A stretch of DNA of 64,000 nucleotides from contig JAWKTT010000004.1 in assembly GCA_041398965.1 (NCBI GenBank), positions 264,453 through 328,452 on the forward strand, written 5' to 3'. The DNA comes from JAWKTT01 sp041398965. GTDB taxonomy: Bacteria > Planctomycetota > Planctomycetia > Planctomycetales > Planctomycetaceae. The notes below the pieces were generated by a model. It was not told the DNA's origin. It searched no databases and worked only from the letters and a program-made list of their open reading frames with translations. The translations under genes were made by a program, and so were the position numbers. How positions within the stretch are numbered: position 1 is the first letter of the stretch; every line of letters starts with the position of its first letter. Positions 26,115-34,503 of this stretch are shown piece by piece.

Positions 26115-27572
26115 TCAGGCGAGAATCTCATGCACGACATGACCTTCGAGGTCGGTCAGTCGGAAGTCGCGACCGGCGTAACGGTAGGTCAGTCGCTGAT
26201 GATCGAGTCCGAGCATGTACAACAGCGTCGCGTGCAAGTCGTGCATGTGAACCTTGCCGTTGACGGCTTCATGACCGAATTCGTCGGTCTCTCCGAACGA
26301 GAAGCCGGCCCGGACGCCTCCGCCTGCCAGAAAATGAGTGAAGCCCTTCGGGTTGTGATCCCGGCCATCACTTCCTTGCGTAAACGGGTTGCGACCAAAC
26401 TCGCCCCCCCACCAGACCAGAGTATCTTCCAACAGGCCACGGGCCTTCAGGTCAGCCAACAAACCGGCGATGGGGAGATCGACAGCCTTGGCATGAACAG
26501 CATGTTGCTGAATCTTACTGTGTTGATCCCAACGTGGGTTATTCGAGTTGTCGCCATAGGTGACCTGTATGTATCTCACTCCCGCTTCCGCCATCCTGCG
26601 GGCGAGAAGACACTGCCGACCAAACTCGTCGGTCTCCTTTTCGCCGATGCCATACATCTTGAGTGTCGATTCTGTTTCACCCGTGATATTGGTGATTTCT
26701 GGAGCATGTTGCTGCATCCTCCAGCCGAGCTCAAACGAACCGATCACGGCATCAATCTCGCTGCCCCCGCCGAGTCGTCGCGACTGTTCGGCGTTGAGTG
26801 TCTGCATCAGATCGAACTGACGGCGGCGCTGTTCGATCGGACCGTACGGGCTGTCGACGTTTTCGATTCGAGCATTCTTCGACGATTGACCTGCGGAGCC
26901 GACCGCTGTCCCCTGATACTTTGCTGGCAGAAATGCGTTCGAGTAATTTCGAGGTCCACCATTCCCAGAGGAAGGGCAGATCGTGACAAATCCCGGCAGA
27001 TTGTCACATTCGGAGCCAAGACCATAAGTGATCCATGAACCGACAGACGGACGAATCAGATTCGTCGATCCGGTATGCAGGAATAATGTACTCGGACCGT
27101 GGGCGACACCGTTGGTGTGCAATCCATGCAGGAAACAGAGGTCATCAGCATGGCTGGCAACGTTTGGAAACAAGTCGCTCGCCCACCGCCCAGACTCTCC
27201 ATACTGGCGAAACTCCCACGGAGACTTCATCAGGAGTTCATCGTTTGCCTTCGCTCCGGTCTTCGCCATCTTGCGGGCATCGCGGAAAGTGTGCTTCTTC
27301 CCGTCGTGCTTGATGAGTTCCGGCTTATAATCAAAGGTGTCAACCTGACTTGGTCCCCCTTGCATGAAGACAAAGATCACGCGCTTCGCACGTGGTGTCA
27401 GATGCGGAACCAAAGCCGTGCTGGTCGAAGCCGATGACGCCGTGCTGCTTGCAGATTCCGAACCCGACATTGCGGAGTTGGCACTGGCCGAATGACACAT
27501 CCCCGCCAACGCCAACGATCCAAACCCGCAAGCTGCCGATTGCAACCAGTTTCTACGATCGATCTCTGTCAT
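26115..27572 (-). CDS. DUF1501 secreted protein (lone copy)
   Basis: 485 residues from the ATG at 27572. The N terminus is a Tat-type signal (DRRNWLQSA then SLALAGMCHSASA). The rest follows the DUF1501/sulfatase-like fold: KRVIFVFMQGGPSQVDTFDYK, CFLHGLHTNGVAHGP, SVGSWITYGLGS, LLARRMAEAGVRYIQV, WDQHSKIQQH and VWWGGEFGRNPFTQ. Planctomycetes encode many of these, normally directly after a PSCyt1/DUF1549/DUF1553 gene. Here no such partner is adjacent. Function is unknown; a periplasmic metal-dependent hydrolase of the alkaline phosphatase clan is a reasonable guess. An in-frame extension to 28085 lacks coding character. Confidence 0.9.
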   Translation of the reverse strand: MTEIDRRNWLQSAACGFGSLALAGMCHSASANSAMSGSESASSTASSASTSTALVPHLTPRAKRVIFVFMQGGPSQVDTFDYKPELIKHDGKKHTFRDARKMAKTGAKANDELLMKSPWEFRQYGESGRWASDLFPNVASHADDLCFLHGLHTNGVAHGPSTLFLHTGSTNLIRPSVGSWITYGLGSECDNLPGFVTICPSSGNGGPRNYSNAFLPAKYQGTAVGSAGQSSKNARIENVDSPYGPIEQRRRQFDLMQTLNAEQSRRLGGGSEIDAVIGSFELGWRMQQHAPEITNITGETESTLKMYGIGEKETDEFGRQCLLARRMAEAGVRYIQVTYGDNSNNPRWDQHSKIQQHAVHAKAVDLPIAGLLADLKARGLLEDTLVWWGGEFGRNPFTQGSDGRDHNPKGFTHFLAGGGVRAGFSFGETDEFGHEAVNGKVHMHDLHATLLYMLGLDHQRLTYRYAGRDFRLTDLEGHVVHEILA

Positions 27573-28552
27573 GCCAGACACCTGTTCCGTGCAACTCACA
27601 TCAAGGAAAGTCGAATGAAGCGACCCCGATGATAACCAAAATCGGTGAGATCGGTCACGGCTGATCGACCAAAATCTGTACTGTATAAGCAAAACTCTGC
27701 CTCCTTTAGCTTCCCCACAGAATCGACGACATGTTCCAGCGAGTTGGCAGCCTGCGCTTCTGCCGCACGTTGGGGGGGCAATCCTGAGGCTGTGCTGCTG
27801 TTCCGGATGGCACACGCTGTGACGTGTCGTAATTTCATCGGGGGACGTGGTCTGAAGTCGGAGTGTCGTCGGCGGGGGAGAAGGAGCCTCGCGTCGGCTG
27901 ACGCCTCCGGTTTTGGGGAGATGCCATTTGGGGAGATGCACCCGACGAAACGTGAGCGGCCGCCGGGGGGCATCGATATTTGTCGACTTGAGCCACGCCT
28001 GACGCGAATGGTTGGAAGACTTCAAAGCATGCTGGCGTAAGGTGCTCCCCGAACTCGAAGTTTGGATTCTCCTGCAACTTCGCACCGTCCTCGGTCGGTG
28101 AGCGGCGAGCGATCTTGACCTTTGACACGGCCAGAAAGCCTGGTTTATGGAACTGTGACTGTACTGGCTGGCAATGGCCCAAGGTCGTGGCAGTCGATCT
28201 GTGTGACAGAGACAGTCAACGGGATAGTCGAATGCGGGAAATCGGTGGATCCGGTTTTGGAGGAACGGGGGACTGAATCCAATCAGTCCTCTGTAACCCT
28301 TTCGAATGGGGCTCCATCAGGCATCCCGATTCCCGTGCCCCTAGACCTTCCCGTCCTCCTGAGTTGTCGTCTTGTTCTCAATTGCAGAAAAGAAACTCTT
28401 TGTTTCTTGTGTCGCTTCTGAAGCGGTGGTATTCTCGCCGCAAGCCGACTCGGAACGTCCGAGACGGGGGAAAGTTGCAATCAGTTCGACTTGAACGGCA
28501 CGTCTCACATCGACGATCAGCCACAGACCTTGGAAACCGTCAGGAGTTCACG
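27573..28552. other. Long divergent intergenic region
   Basis: About 980 bases between the DUF1501 and hcp starts. Opposed open frames at 27596-27973 and 27645-28040 are not recognisable. A small hairpin (GGACTGA, six-base loop, TCAGTCC) lies near 28269-28288. I could not find a convincing FNR, NsrR or HcpR box upstream of hcp. Confidence 0.4.
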
Positions 28553-29839
28553 ATGTTTTGCAATCAGTGTGAGCAGACACAAAATGGGACTGGGTGTACC
28601 GACATCGGTGTCTGTGGCAAAGACCCGGATGTTCAGTCGCTGCAAGAGACGCTGCTGTATGGGCTGAAGGGGATGGCGGCCTATGCCAATCATGCACGGC
28701 GGCTTGGGAAAACGGACGACAAAGTCAGTGCCTTCATTGAAGAGGCACTCTTCGCCACCATGACGAACGTCAACTTTGACATCCCGTCTCTGCTTGAGAT
28801 GGTCCTGGAATGTGGTCGCCAGAACTTGCGAGTGATGCAGATGTTGGACGAAGGGCATACGGAGCGGTTCGGCAAGCCTGAACCGACGACGGTTAAAGAA
28901 GGGACACAGTCGGGGCCGGGCATCCTCGTGACCGGTCATGATCTTGTCGACCTCGACCTCATTCTCAAGCAGACCGAGGGGACCGGCATCAACGTTTATA
29001 CTCATGGCGAAATGCTCCCCGCTCATAGCTACCCTGGCCTAAAGAAGTATTCGCACTTTGTGGGTCATTTCGGAGGGCCGTGGCAGAATCAGCAGTGGGA
29101 GTTCCCGATGTTTTCGGGGCCAATCGTCGCAACGACGAACTGTGTTCTCATCCCTTCTGACGTCTATGCTGACCGCCTCTACACGACCCGCATCACCGCT
29201 GTGCCCGGCGGGACTCGCATCACCAACGACGACTTCTCGGCTGTTATCGAAAAGGCGAAGTCCTGCGAGCCGTTGACTGAAAACATTGTTCGCGAGTCGA
29301 CGATTGGCTTCCATCACAGCGTCATCCTCAGCTTGGCCGACAAGGTGGTGGATGCCGTCAAGGCGGGAGAGATTCAACGCTTCTACCTGATCGGTGGATG
29401 CGACGGCGCAGAACTCGGGCGAAACTACTACACCCAGGTGGCCGAGCAGTCCCCGGAGCAGTCGGTCATCTTGACACTGGGATGCGGCAAGTACCGTATT
29501 CGAAATCATGACTATGGGACCGTCGCGGGGATTCCACGGTTGCTTGATATGGGACAATGCAACGACGCCTTCGGGGCCGTTCAAGTGGCGGTCGGCCTCG
29601 CTCAGGCGTTCGATTGCAGCGTCAATGAATTGCCTCTTGAGATCGTCCTCTCGTGGTTCGAACAGAAGGCGGTGGCCGTGCTGCTGACGCTGCTCGCCTT
29701 GGACATCAAGGGAATTCGGGTTGGTCCGGTTCCTCCTGCGTTCATCTCCCCCAATGTCTTCAAGGTTCTGCAAGAGAAATTCGACCTGAAGCTGATCGAG
29801 TCCGAGCCGCCGGCCGAACTCGTACAGTTAGCGATCTAG
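28553..29839 (+). CDS. hcp: Hybrid cluster protein (hydroxylamine/NO reductase), short class III type
   Basis: 428 residues from the ATG at 28553, which follows CAGGAG by six bases. N-terminal cysteines C3, C6, C15, C21 (Cx2Cx8Cx5C) bind the cubane cluster. Hybrid-cluster ligands are all present by position: H129, E153, C197, C283, C311, C336 and E370, with GGCDGAELGRNYYT as the best block. Class I/II proteins have about 550 residues; the missing 120 correspond to the second helical bundle, which defines class III. Hcp reduces NO to N2O and also hydroxylamine in the cytoplasm. The usual redox partner gene hcr is not beside it; a protoglobin gene follows 380 bases on. Confidence 0.95.
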   Translation: MFCNQCEQTQNGTGCTDIGVCGKDPDVQSLQETLLYGLKGMAAYANHARRLGKTDDKVSAFIEEALFATMTNVNFDIPSLLEMVLECGRQNLRVMQMLDEGHTERFGKPEPTTVKEGTQSGPGILVTGHDLVDLDLILKQTEGTGINVYTHGEMLPAHSYPGLKKYSHFVGHFGGPWQNQQWEFPMFSGPIVATTNCVLIPSDVYADRLYTTRITAVPGGTRITNDDFSAVIEKAKSCEPLTENIVRESTIGFHHSVILSLADKVVDAVKAGEIQRFYLIGGCDGAELGRNYYTQVAEQSPEQSVILTLGCGKYRIRNHDYGTVAGIPRLLDMGQCNDAFGAVQVAVGLAQAFDCSVNELPLEIVLSWFEQKAVAVLLTLLALDIKGIRVGPVPPAFISPNVFKVLQEKFDLKLIESEPPAELVQLAI

Positions 29840-30219
29840 ACGTCGAACTCAAAGGCATTGGTTGCCGCACTCGAACCGCGATTCCCCAGATAACAGCCAG
29901 TTGTAAAACGTGGGTCAGGCGTTCCAGCCTGACATGGTGTTGTTTGATGTCACGGAGAAAGCGTACGAGATGCTTTTTTCAGATTGGAAAATCTGACCCA
30001 CCGTCGTTTTTTTTAACGGGCTGTTGATGTGGAATGGAGTGAGTCGTCCGGTTTTGGTTCGAGTGCGGTCAGAGACAAACGGATCGTGTCGTTGACCCAC
30101 TGAAGGGGCTGTGCCCTCCGATACATCGGGGGGAGTGGAGGAGTGCGAGGTACTGCTCCACTCGTGATGCATTGGTCTTTTTTTATTTCCCATCTGCCAT
30201 TGGAATCCGACGCATTGCC
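29840..30219. other. Intergenic region between hcp and the protoglobin gene
   Basis: 380 bases. The left half is the palindromic repeat at 29892-30025. The right half should hold the protoglobin promoter; nothing else was recognised. Confidence 0.4.
29892..30025. repeat. MITE-like palindromic repeat, copy 1
   Basis: 134 bases bounded by imperfect inverted ends (AACAGCC then GTGGGTCAG, and the complement at the right). It contains two nested hairpins: CAGGC-GTTC-CAGCCTG-like at the left and TCAGATT-GGAA-AATCTGA at the right. It aligns base by base with the reverse complement of 37153-37281. It fills the gap between hcp and the protoglobin gene, so it may affect read-through. Confidence 0.8.
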
Positions 30220-30810
30220 ATGCAAACGATTGACGAATCACGACTCGAAACAGACCCGCTCTATCGCTACGAATTCCTCGCCGGATTCATCGGCTTCGAC
30301 GTGGCTGATGTGAAGTTGATTCAAGCCTCAGCTCAGCATCTGGGACCCCGGATTCCGGAGATGGTCAACGAGACGTATCGTCGACTGCTTGCCTACGAGG
30401 CAACCGCTCGTCACTTCGTTCCGAGAAACCAAGGATTTGAAGGAGATCCTCCCGTCGACGTCAAGGGGCTCTCGGTCGATCATCCGCAAATCAAGTTTCG
30501 GAAAGACCACTTGAATCGGTACTTCATCGCACTTATCGGACGGGCCTACGATGCCAAGATGGTGCAGTACCTCGACATGGTCGGTCGGATTCATACGCCT
30601 CACGCGGGGAACAAAGCGATCAGTGTCCCTCTTGTGCAGATGAACGCCCTGATGGGGGTGATCTCAAACGTCCTGCTGACGTCGATCAGCACCTGGACTC
30701 TTCCCGAACCAACCCGCATGCAAACGATCCAGGCTTTCAACAAGCTCCTCTGGATTCAAAACGACTTCATCACTCGCCACTACGCCCAGCCCCTTTGGGA
30801 ATCCGAGTAG
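30220..30810 (+). CDS. Protoglobin (single-domain globin-coupled-sensor-type haem protein)
   Basis: 196 residues from the ATG at 30220 (an upstream in-frame start exists at 30172). The sequence follows the protoglobin pattern: ETDPLYRYEFLAGFIGFDVADV, IPEMVNETYRRLLAYEATA, the F-helix segment KFRKDHLNRYFIALI with its probable proximal His, and a HTPHAGNKAISVPLVQMNALMG block. Protoglobins bind O2, CO and NO. No signalling output domain is fused. Placement after hcp suggests nitric oxide binding or conversion; a receiver-only response regulator converges on it. Haem binding is inferred from family. Confidence 0.9.
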   Translation: MQTIDESRLETDPLYRYEFLAGFIGFDVADVKLIQASAQHLGPRIPEMVNETYRRLLAYEATARHFVPRNQGFEGDPPVDVKGLSVDHPQIKFRKDHLNRYFIALIGRAYDAKMVQYLDMVGRIHTPHAGNKAISVPLVQMNALMGVISNVLLTSISTWTLPEPTRMQTIQAFNKLLWIQNDFITRHYAQPLWESE

Positions 30811-30873
30811 CTTTCAATGAGCCGAGTCAAAATCTCTCGAAACCGAATGATCAAACATTGACCAGTCGCCGAG

Positions 30874-31263
30874 TTATCCGGCGTATGCCGCCTGGATTGC
30901 TGACGAGATTGTTGAGATGAGTTCGTTGCGAGTTGGAGGTTTGCGGATGACGCTGTAAGCGCGGGCTTGGCGGGCGGCTAGATCAAGATCGGCGGAATAC
31001 TCGGCCGTCATCAAGATACATGGCAACTCTTCGTGCCAGGACTTGATCACCTGAATTGCTTCGAGGCCGGTGAGGCGGGGCATGTGCATGTCGAACAGAA
31101 CGAGATGAATCTCCGTCTGTTCAATCACTTCGAGAGCTTCATCCCCATCTTCGACGTCGACGGTTTCAAAATCGCGTTGCAACATGTCGACAACTGTCTC
31201 GCGAAACGCAAGATCATCGTCAGCCACGAGTAATCGATAGCGGCGGTCAAACTGGAATCGCAT
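30874..31263 (-). CDS. Single-domain response regulator (CheY-like receiver)
   Basis: 129 residues, receiver only. The acidic pocket D15-D16-D17, phosphoacceptor D58 (LVLFDMHMPRLTG), conserved Thr in ILMTAEYSAD and Lys in VIRKPPTRNEL are in place. With no output domain it would act by protein contact, as CheY or Spo0F do. No histidine kinase is nearby. It converges on the protoglobin gene with a 63-base gap, so a functional link is only speculative. Confidence 0.9.
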   Translation of the reverse strand: MRFQFDRRYRLLVADDDLAFRETVVDMLQRDFETVDVEDGDEALEVIEQTEIHLVLFDMHMPRLTGLEAIQVIKSWHEELPCILMTAEYSADLDLAARQARAYSVIRKPPTRNELISTISSAIQAAYAG

Positions 31264-32160
31264 GACAATGTTCCCCCTCTTGGTGAAGCAGTCTTTCCGT
31301 CGATCTCACGACACCTTCATCCAGTCTAAATGAGCAATCGAGATGCCGAAAGTGCATTTTCTTCCTTTTCTTGACTGTAACTCAAGATTCACAGGCAAGT
31401 TGCGTCAACGTGAAACTTCCTCGAAACAGCCCGGTCTCCCCTTCGCACTGCCAGAGCGGCAGACGATCGCTGCGGCCGACTGACGAGATCGACACCTGTC
31501 CGCCAGCATCGACTGAGGAATTGGACACCGCTGGCCTGGTGTGGCGTAATCCGTGAAATCGTTGTGTGTCGGTCGAAGGGGAGAGTGACCGTAGTCCGCA
31601 CAGATTGCCGGGGGGCCGCGTTACGACTTTTGGGCATTCTTTTCGTCACACGAACCACCAGCATTGGAGTTCGGGGAATCCTTAAACTGTGTCAGGTCAG
31701 CAAAAAAAACATTGACCACGTGGCCCAAACGTGGCATTGTGATGGGGTCACACCAAAGACACGACCACAGATTGCCGCAAGTCCTCACTGGGGTTCTTCA
31801 ACATGAACCGAGTGTTTCGGACAGCGAGAGCAAAACGCATCAGACGGAAGTCGAGTTGGCGAAGTGAAACATGGAAAGTGATTCATCATGCACTCGGTTG
31901 CGAGCAACTGAGTGAGTTTGAATCAACGGATGTGTGGCGAGAGAGTACGGCGAGTTGTTCCAGCGGGTCGGACTTGCTGGGTTGTTAAAGAGAAGTCTGG
32001 ACGGATCCCCAAGTTCCCCCCTACAATCAGGTGGCCCGTTCGTTGGTGCAACACGAAAGTTTCCTCTTGGCACGTCAATTGCCACGAGTCCTTTCATCTG
32101 TTTTGCATCATCGATTGTCTTGCTGTCCTGGTTGGCCATCAGCCAGACTGAGAGGAAAAC
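31264..32160. other. Gene-poor 900-base region
   Basis: Divergent spacer between the receiver gene and the DUF1573 gene. Several short open frames exist, none with a start signal or recognisable sequence. A minus-strand frame at 31840-32550 is the shadow of DUF1573 coding sequence. A GAGAGGAAAAC ribosome site directly precedes the 32161 start. Confidence 0.4.
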
Positions 32161-33168
32161 ATGCGAAAGTCCCCCGTAAGAGCGTGTTGCGTTGCGATGA
32201 TTACCCTGGTGACGCTGACCGGTGTTGCGTCGGCTCAGGAACTGAATTGGGCTCAGAAACTGTTTAGTCAGCAAGAGCACGATTTTGGTGTTGTCGCCCG
32301 TGGAGCCGATGTGCGTCATCGCATCCTTGTGAAAAACATCTACAAGGAGCCGATCACGATCAGCGAAGTGAAGACCACATGTGGTTGCACCGCTGCCTCG
32401 CCGTCGGCCAAGTTCCTGAAGACCAATGAAGAAGCATACATCGAAGTTCAGATGAACACGGTGAAGTTTATGCGACAGAAAGATTCCAACGTCGACGTGA
32501 CGGTTACTTTCGACAACCTGAACTACAAGACTGTTCGCATCCCAATCCATGCCTACATCCGGACTGACGTTGTGCTGACTCCAGGCGGGGCCAACTTTGG
32601 CAACGTCGATCTTGGTGTCGGTTCGCAGCGGACAATCAACGTGGCCTATGCCGGCCGCGACGACTGGAAGGTTCGCGAAGTTCGGACCAACAGCGAATAT
32701 GTGAAGGCCGCAGTCCGCGAAACCAGCCGCGCTGGAGGAAAAGTCAACTACGAATTGACGGTCGCAGTCGATGAGAAAGCCCCAGAAGGGACGATCAATG
32801 AGATCATCACTCTAGTGACCGATGATGCGAACAATCCCTTTGTTCCTGTCGAGGTGGTCGGCGTCGTCGAAAGTGATATCGTCGTCGCGACTCCAATGGT
32901 CGCTCTCGGTGACATGCAGGCTGGTGTCGAGAAGACGGTCCGTGTGGTTGTCCGAGGCCGCAAGCCATTCACCATTGAGAACATCGAATGTGAGTCCGAG
33001 CGTGAGTGCTTCAAGGTTCTCCTGAGCCAGGAAGAAAAGACGGTTCACGTCCTGCCGATTACCGTCGTTCCACCTGCTGAGTCGGGTGCCTTCAAGGAAG
33101 CGTTCACCGTTCATATCGCTGGACGTCCGCAACCGGTCACCTTCAAGGCTGAAGGGAACATCCAGTAG
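32161..33168 (+). CDS. Secreted DUF1573 protein with Ig-like ASH/MSP-type domains
   Basis: 335 residues. A signal peptide (VRACCVAMITLVTLTGVASA, cut about residue 24) precedes three beta-sandwich repeats. The first has the DUF1573 signature: HDFGVVARG, HRILVKNIYKEPITISEV and TTCGCTAASPSAKF. Later repeats start at VVLTPGGANFGNVDLGVGSQ and VATPMVALGDMQAGVEK. These domains resemble eukaryotic ASH/MSP folds and are common in Bacteroidota and planctomycetes; their role is unknown and may be structural in the periplasm. A strong terminator follows. Confidence 0.9.
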   Translation: MRKSPVRACCVAMITLVTLTGVASAQELNWAQKLFSQQEHDFGVVARGADVRHRILVKNIYKEPITISEVKTTCGCTAASPSAKFLKTNEEAYIEVQMNTVKFMRQKDSNVDVTVTFDNLNYKTVRIPIHAYIRTDVVLTPGGANFGNVDLGVGSQRTINVAYAGRDDWKVREVRTNSEYVKAAVRETSRAGGKVNYELTVAVDEKAPEGTINEIITLVTDDANNPFVPVEVVGVVESDIVVATPMVALGDMQAGVEKTVRVVVRGRKPFTIENIECESERECFKVLLSQEEKTVHVLPITVVPPAESGAFKEAFTVHIAGRPQPVTFKAEGNIQ

Positions 33169-33204
33169 CATTCCCTCATGCGACCTGGCAGATGAAAACT
33201 CCTT

Positions 33205-33245
33205 CGCTCCCCGCCTGGTATCAACTTGGCGGGGAGCGTTCGTTT
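33205..33245 (+). terminator. Terminator of the DUF1573 gene
   Basis: CGCTCCCCGCC and GGCGGGGAGCG form a perfect 11-bp stem with a 12-base loop, followed by TTCGTTTTG. It lies 37 bases after the stop codon. Confidence 0.8.
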
Positions 33246-33249
33246 TGAA

Positions 33250-33282
33250 CTCCAGCCCCAGTAGCACAGACATTTCTGTCTG
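33250..33282. repeat. Small palindromic repeat
   Basis: GCACAGACA, loop TTTC and TGTCTGTGC make a perfect 9-bp hairpin within GTAGCACAGACATTTCTGTC. No second copy was seen in this window; this kind of intergenic palindrome is often dispersed in planctomycete genomes. Confidence 0.5.
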
Positions 33283-33547
33283 TGCACACTACGCTACGGA
33301 AACAACTCGCTTTCAATGTCAAATCCCCTTGGGACAGATCCGAAGCACAGTGAGAGATGATTTGTGGAGTTGCGGTTCATTGTTGGCAGAGTTCGTTGCC
33401 GACTCGCCCGAGGGGTGATGCCCTAACGCAACTTTGAATGTTTTTGAACGATTCAATTCGAGAGATGCCAAATCCGCCCCCATGCTTCTCTCCCTGAATC
33501 CTTGTACCTGAATTATCGATCCTGAATCCCTATCAAAAATCTCGCTC

Positions 33548-34366
33548 ATGGCCAACTCCTCCAGTTCTCGACCTGCCGCTTCTGTCACCGTTCCCGGCTT
33601 CCTGCAAGCGAAGCAGGCCGGGCGGAAACTGTCGATGTTGACTGCGTACGACTATCTGTGGGCCCAACTGTTTGATGGGGCTGGAGTGGATGGCATCCTC
33701 GTGGGAGATTCGCTGGGGATGGTTGTCCAAGGGCACTCGACCACGCTGCCCGTCACGCTTGAACAGATGATCTATCATGCGGAGATCGTCACCCGTGCCG
33801 TCAAGCGGGCATTGGTCGTGGTCGACTTGCCATTCATGACGTATCAAGTCAGCCCGAGGCAGGCGGTTCGTAATGCTGGACGCATCTTGAAGGAAACGGG
33901 AGCGGCAGCGGTGAAGTTGGAAAACGGACCGGGACAATCACGCACCATTGAAGCGTTGACCAATGCGGAACTCCCGGTGATGGCTCATGTCGGCATGCGT
34001 CCGCAATCGATCCGCAAACTCGGCAAGATGTCGGCGATTCAGCGTGACGGGAAACAATTACTGGCCGACGCAAAAGAGGCTCAAGATGCCGGGGCATTTG
34101 CGATTGTCATCGAACTGGTCCCTCGTGAAATTGCGGCGATGATTACCGCAGAACTCGACATCCCAACCATCGGCATCGGTGCAGGCCCGGAATGTGATGG
34201 TCAAGTGCTCGTCAGCCCCGATATGCTCGGCCTGACCCCCAACTTCCACCCTCGCTATCTCAAGAAATTTGCTGACCTGCACGGCATCGCCACCGCCGCC
34301 GTCGAACAATACGTCCAAGATGTGACCGCCGGAACCTACCCCGACGCAAAGCATAGCCACCAATAG
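33548..34366 (+). CDS. panB: 3-methyl-2-oxobutanoate hydroxymethyltransferase PanB
   Basis: 272 residues, the family's length. PanB blocks are clear: LSMLTAYDYLWAQLFDGAGV, ILVGDSLGMVVQGH, DLPFMTYQVSP, GAAAVKLENG, MAHVGMRPQS and the C-terminal IPTIGIGAGPECDGQVLVS. Metal and substrate residues D54 and D93 (in VGDS and VDLP) and the catalytic Glu in VIELVP are kept. The cytoplasmic enzyme adds a hydroxymethyl group from methylene-tetrahydrofolate to ketoisovalerate, the first committed step to pantothenate and CoA. panC and panD are not adjacent. The IS701-like element begins about 135 bases downstream. Confidence 0.97.
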   Translation: MANSSSSRPAASVTVPGFLQAKQAGRKLSMLTAYDYLWAQLFDGAGVDGILVGDSLGMVVQGHSTTLPVTLEQMIYHAEIVTRAVKRALVVVDLPFMTYQVSPRQAVRNAGRILKETGAAAVKLENGPGQSRTIEALTNAELPVMAHVGMRPQSIRKLGKMSAIQRDGKQLLADAKEAQDAGAFAIVIELVPREIAAMITAELDIPTIGIGAGPECDGQVLVSPDMLGLTPNFHPRYLKKFADLHGIATAAVEQYVQDVTAGTYPDAKHSHQ

Positions 34367-34503
34367 GCCCCGCGCGATTGACATTGCTCACGTTGTCGAG
34401 ACGAATCGTACACCGTGCTCACACGGTCGCTTCTCGACAAGAATTCCAGGCGTACGAATGTCTTCGGGATGTCCCCCCCACGCCGGTGACATCGACGGCT
34501 AGC

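Larger units (their letters stand above)
33169..33547. other. Intergenic region
   Basis: 380 bases between the DUF1573 gene and panB, containing the terminator and small palindrome listed separately. The rest should hold the panB promoter. Confidence 0.4.

Noticed and set aside
25854..27038. 394-codon open frame on the plus strand
   Set aside because: Opposite to the DUF1501 gene, with no ribosome site or family pattern.
27596..28040. Opposed 125- and 131-codon frames
   Set aside because: They overlap each other, neither has coding features, and each is likely a chance frame in GC-rich DNA.
28400..28552. FNR/NsrR/HcpR operator upstream of hcp
   Set aside because: No convincing palindrome matching those motifs was seen in the 150 bases before the start.
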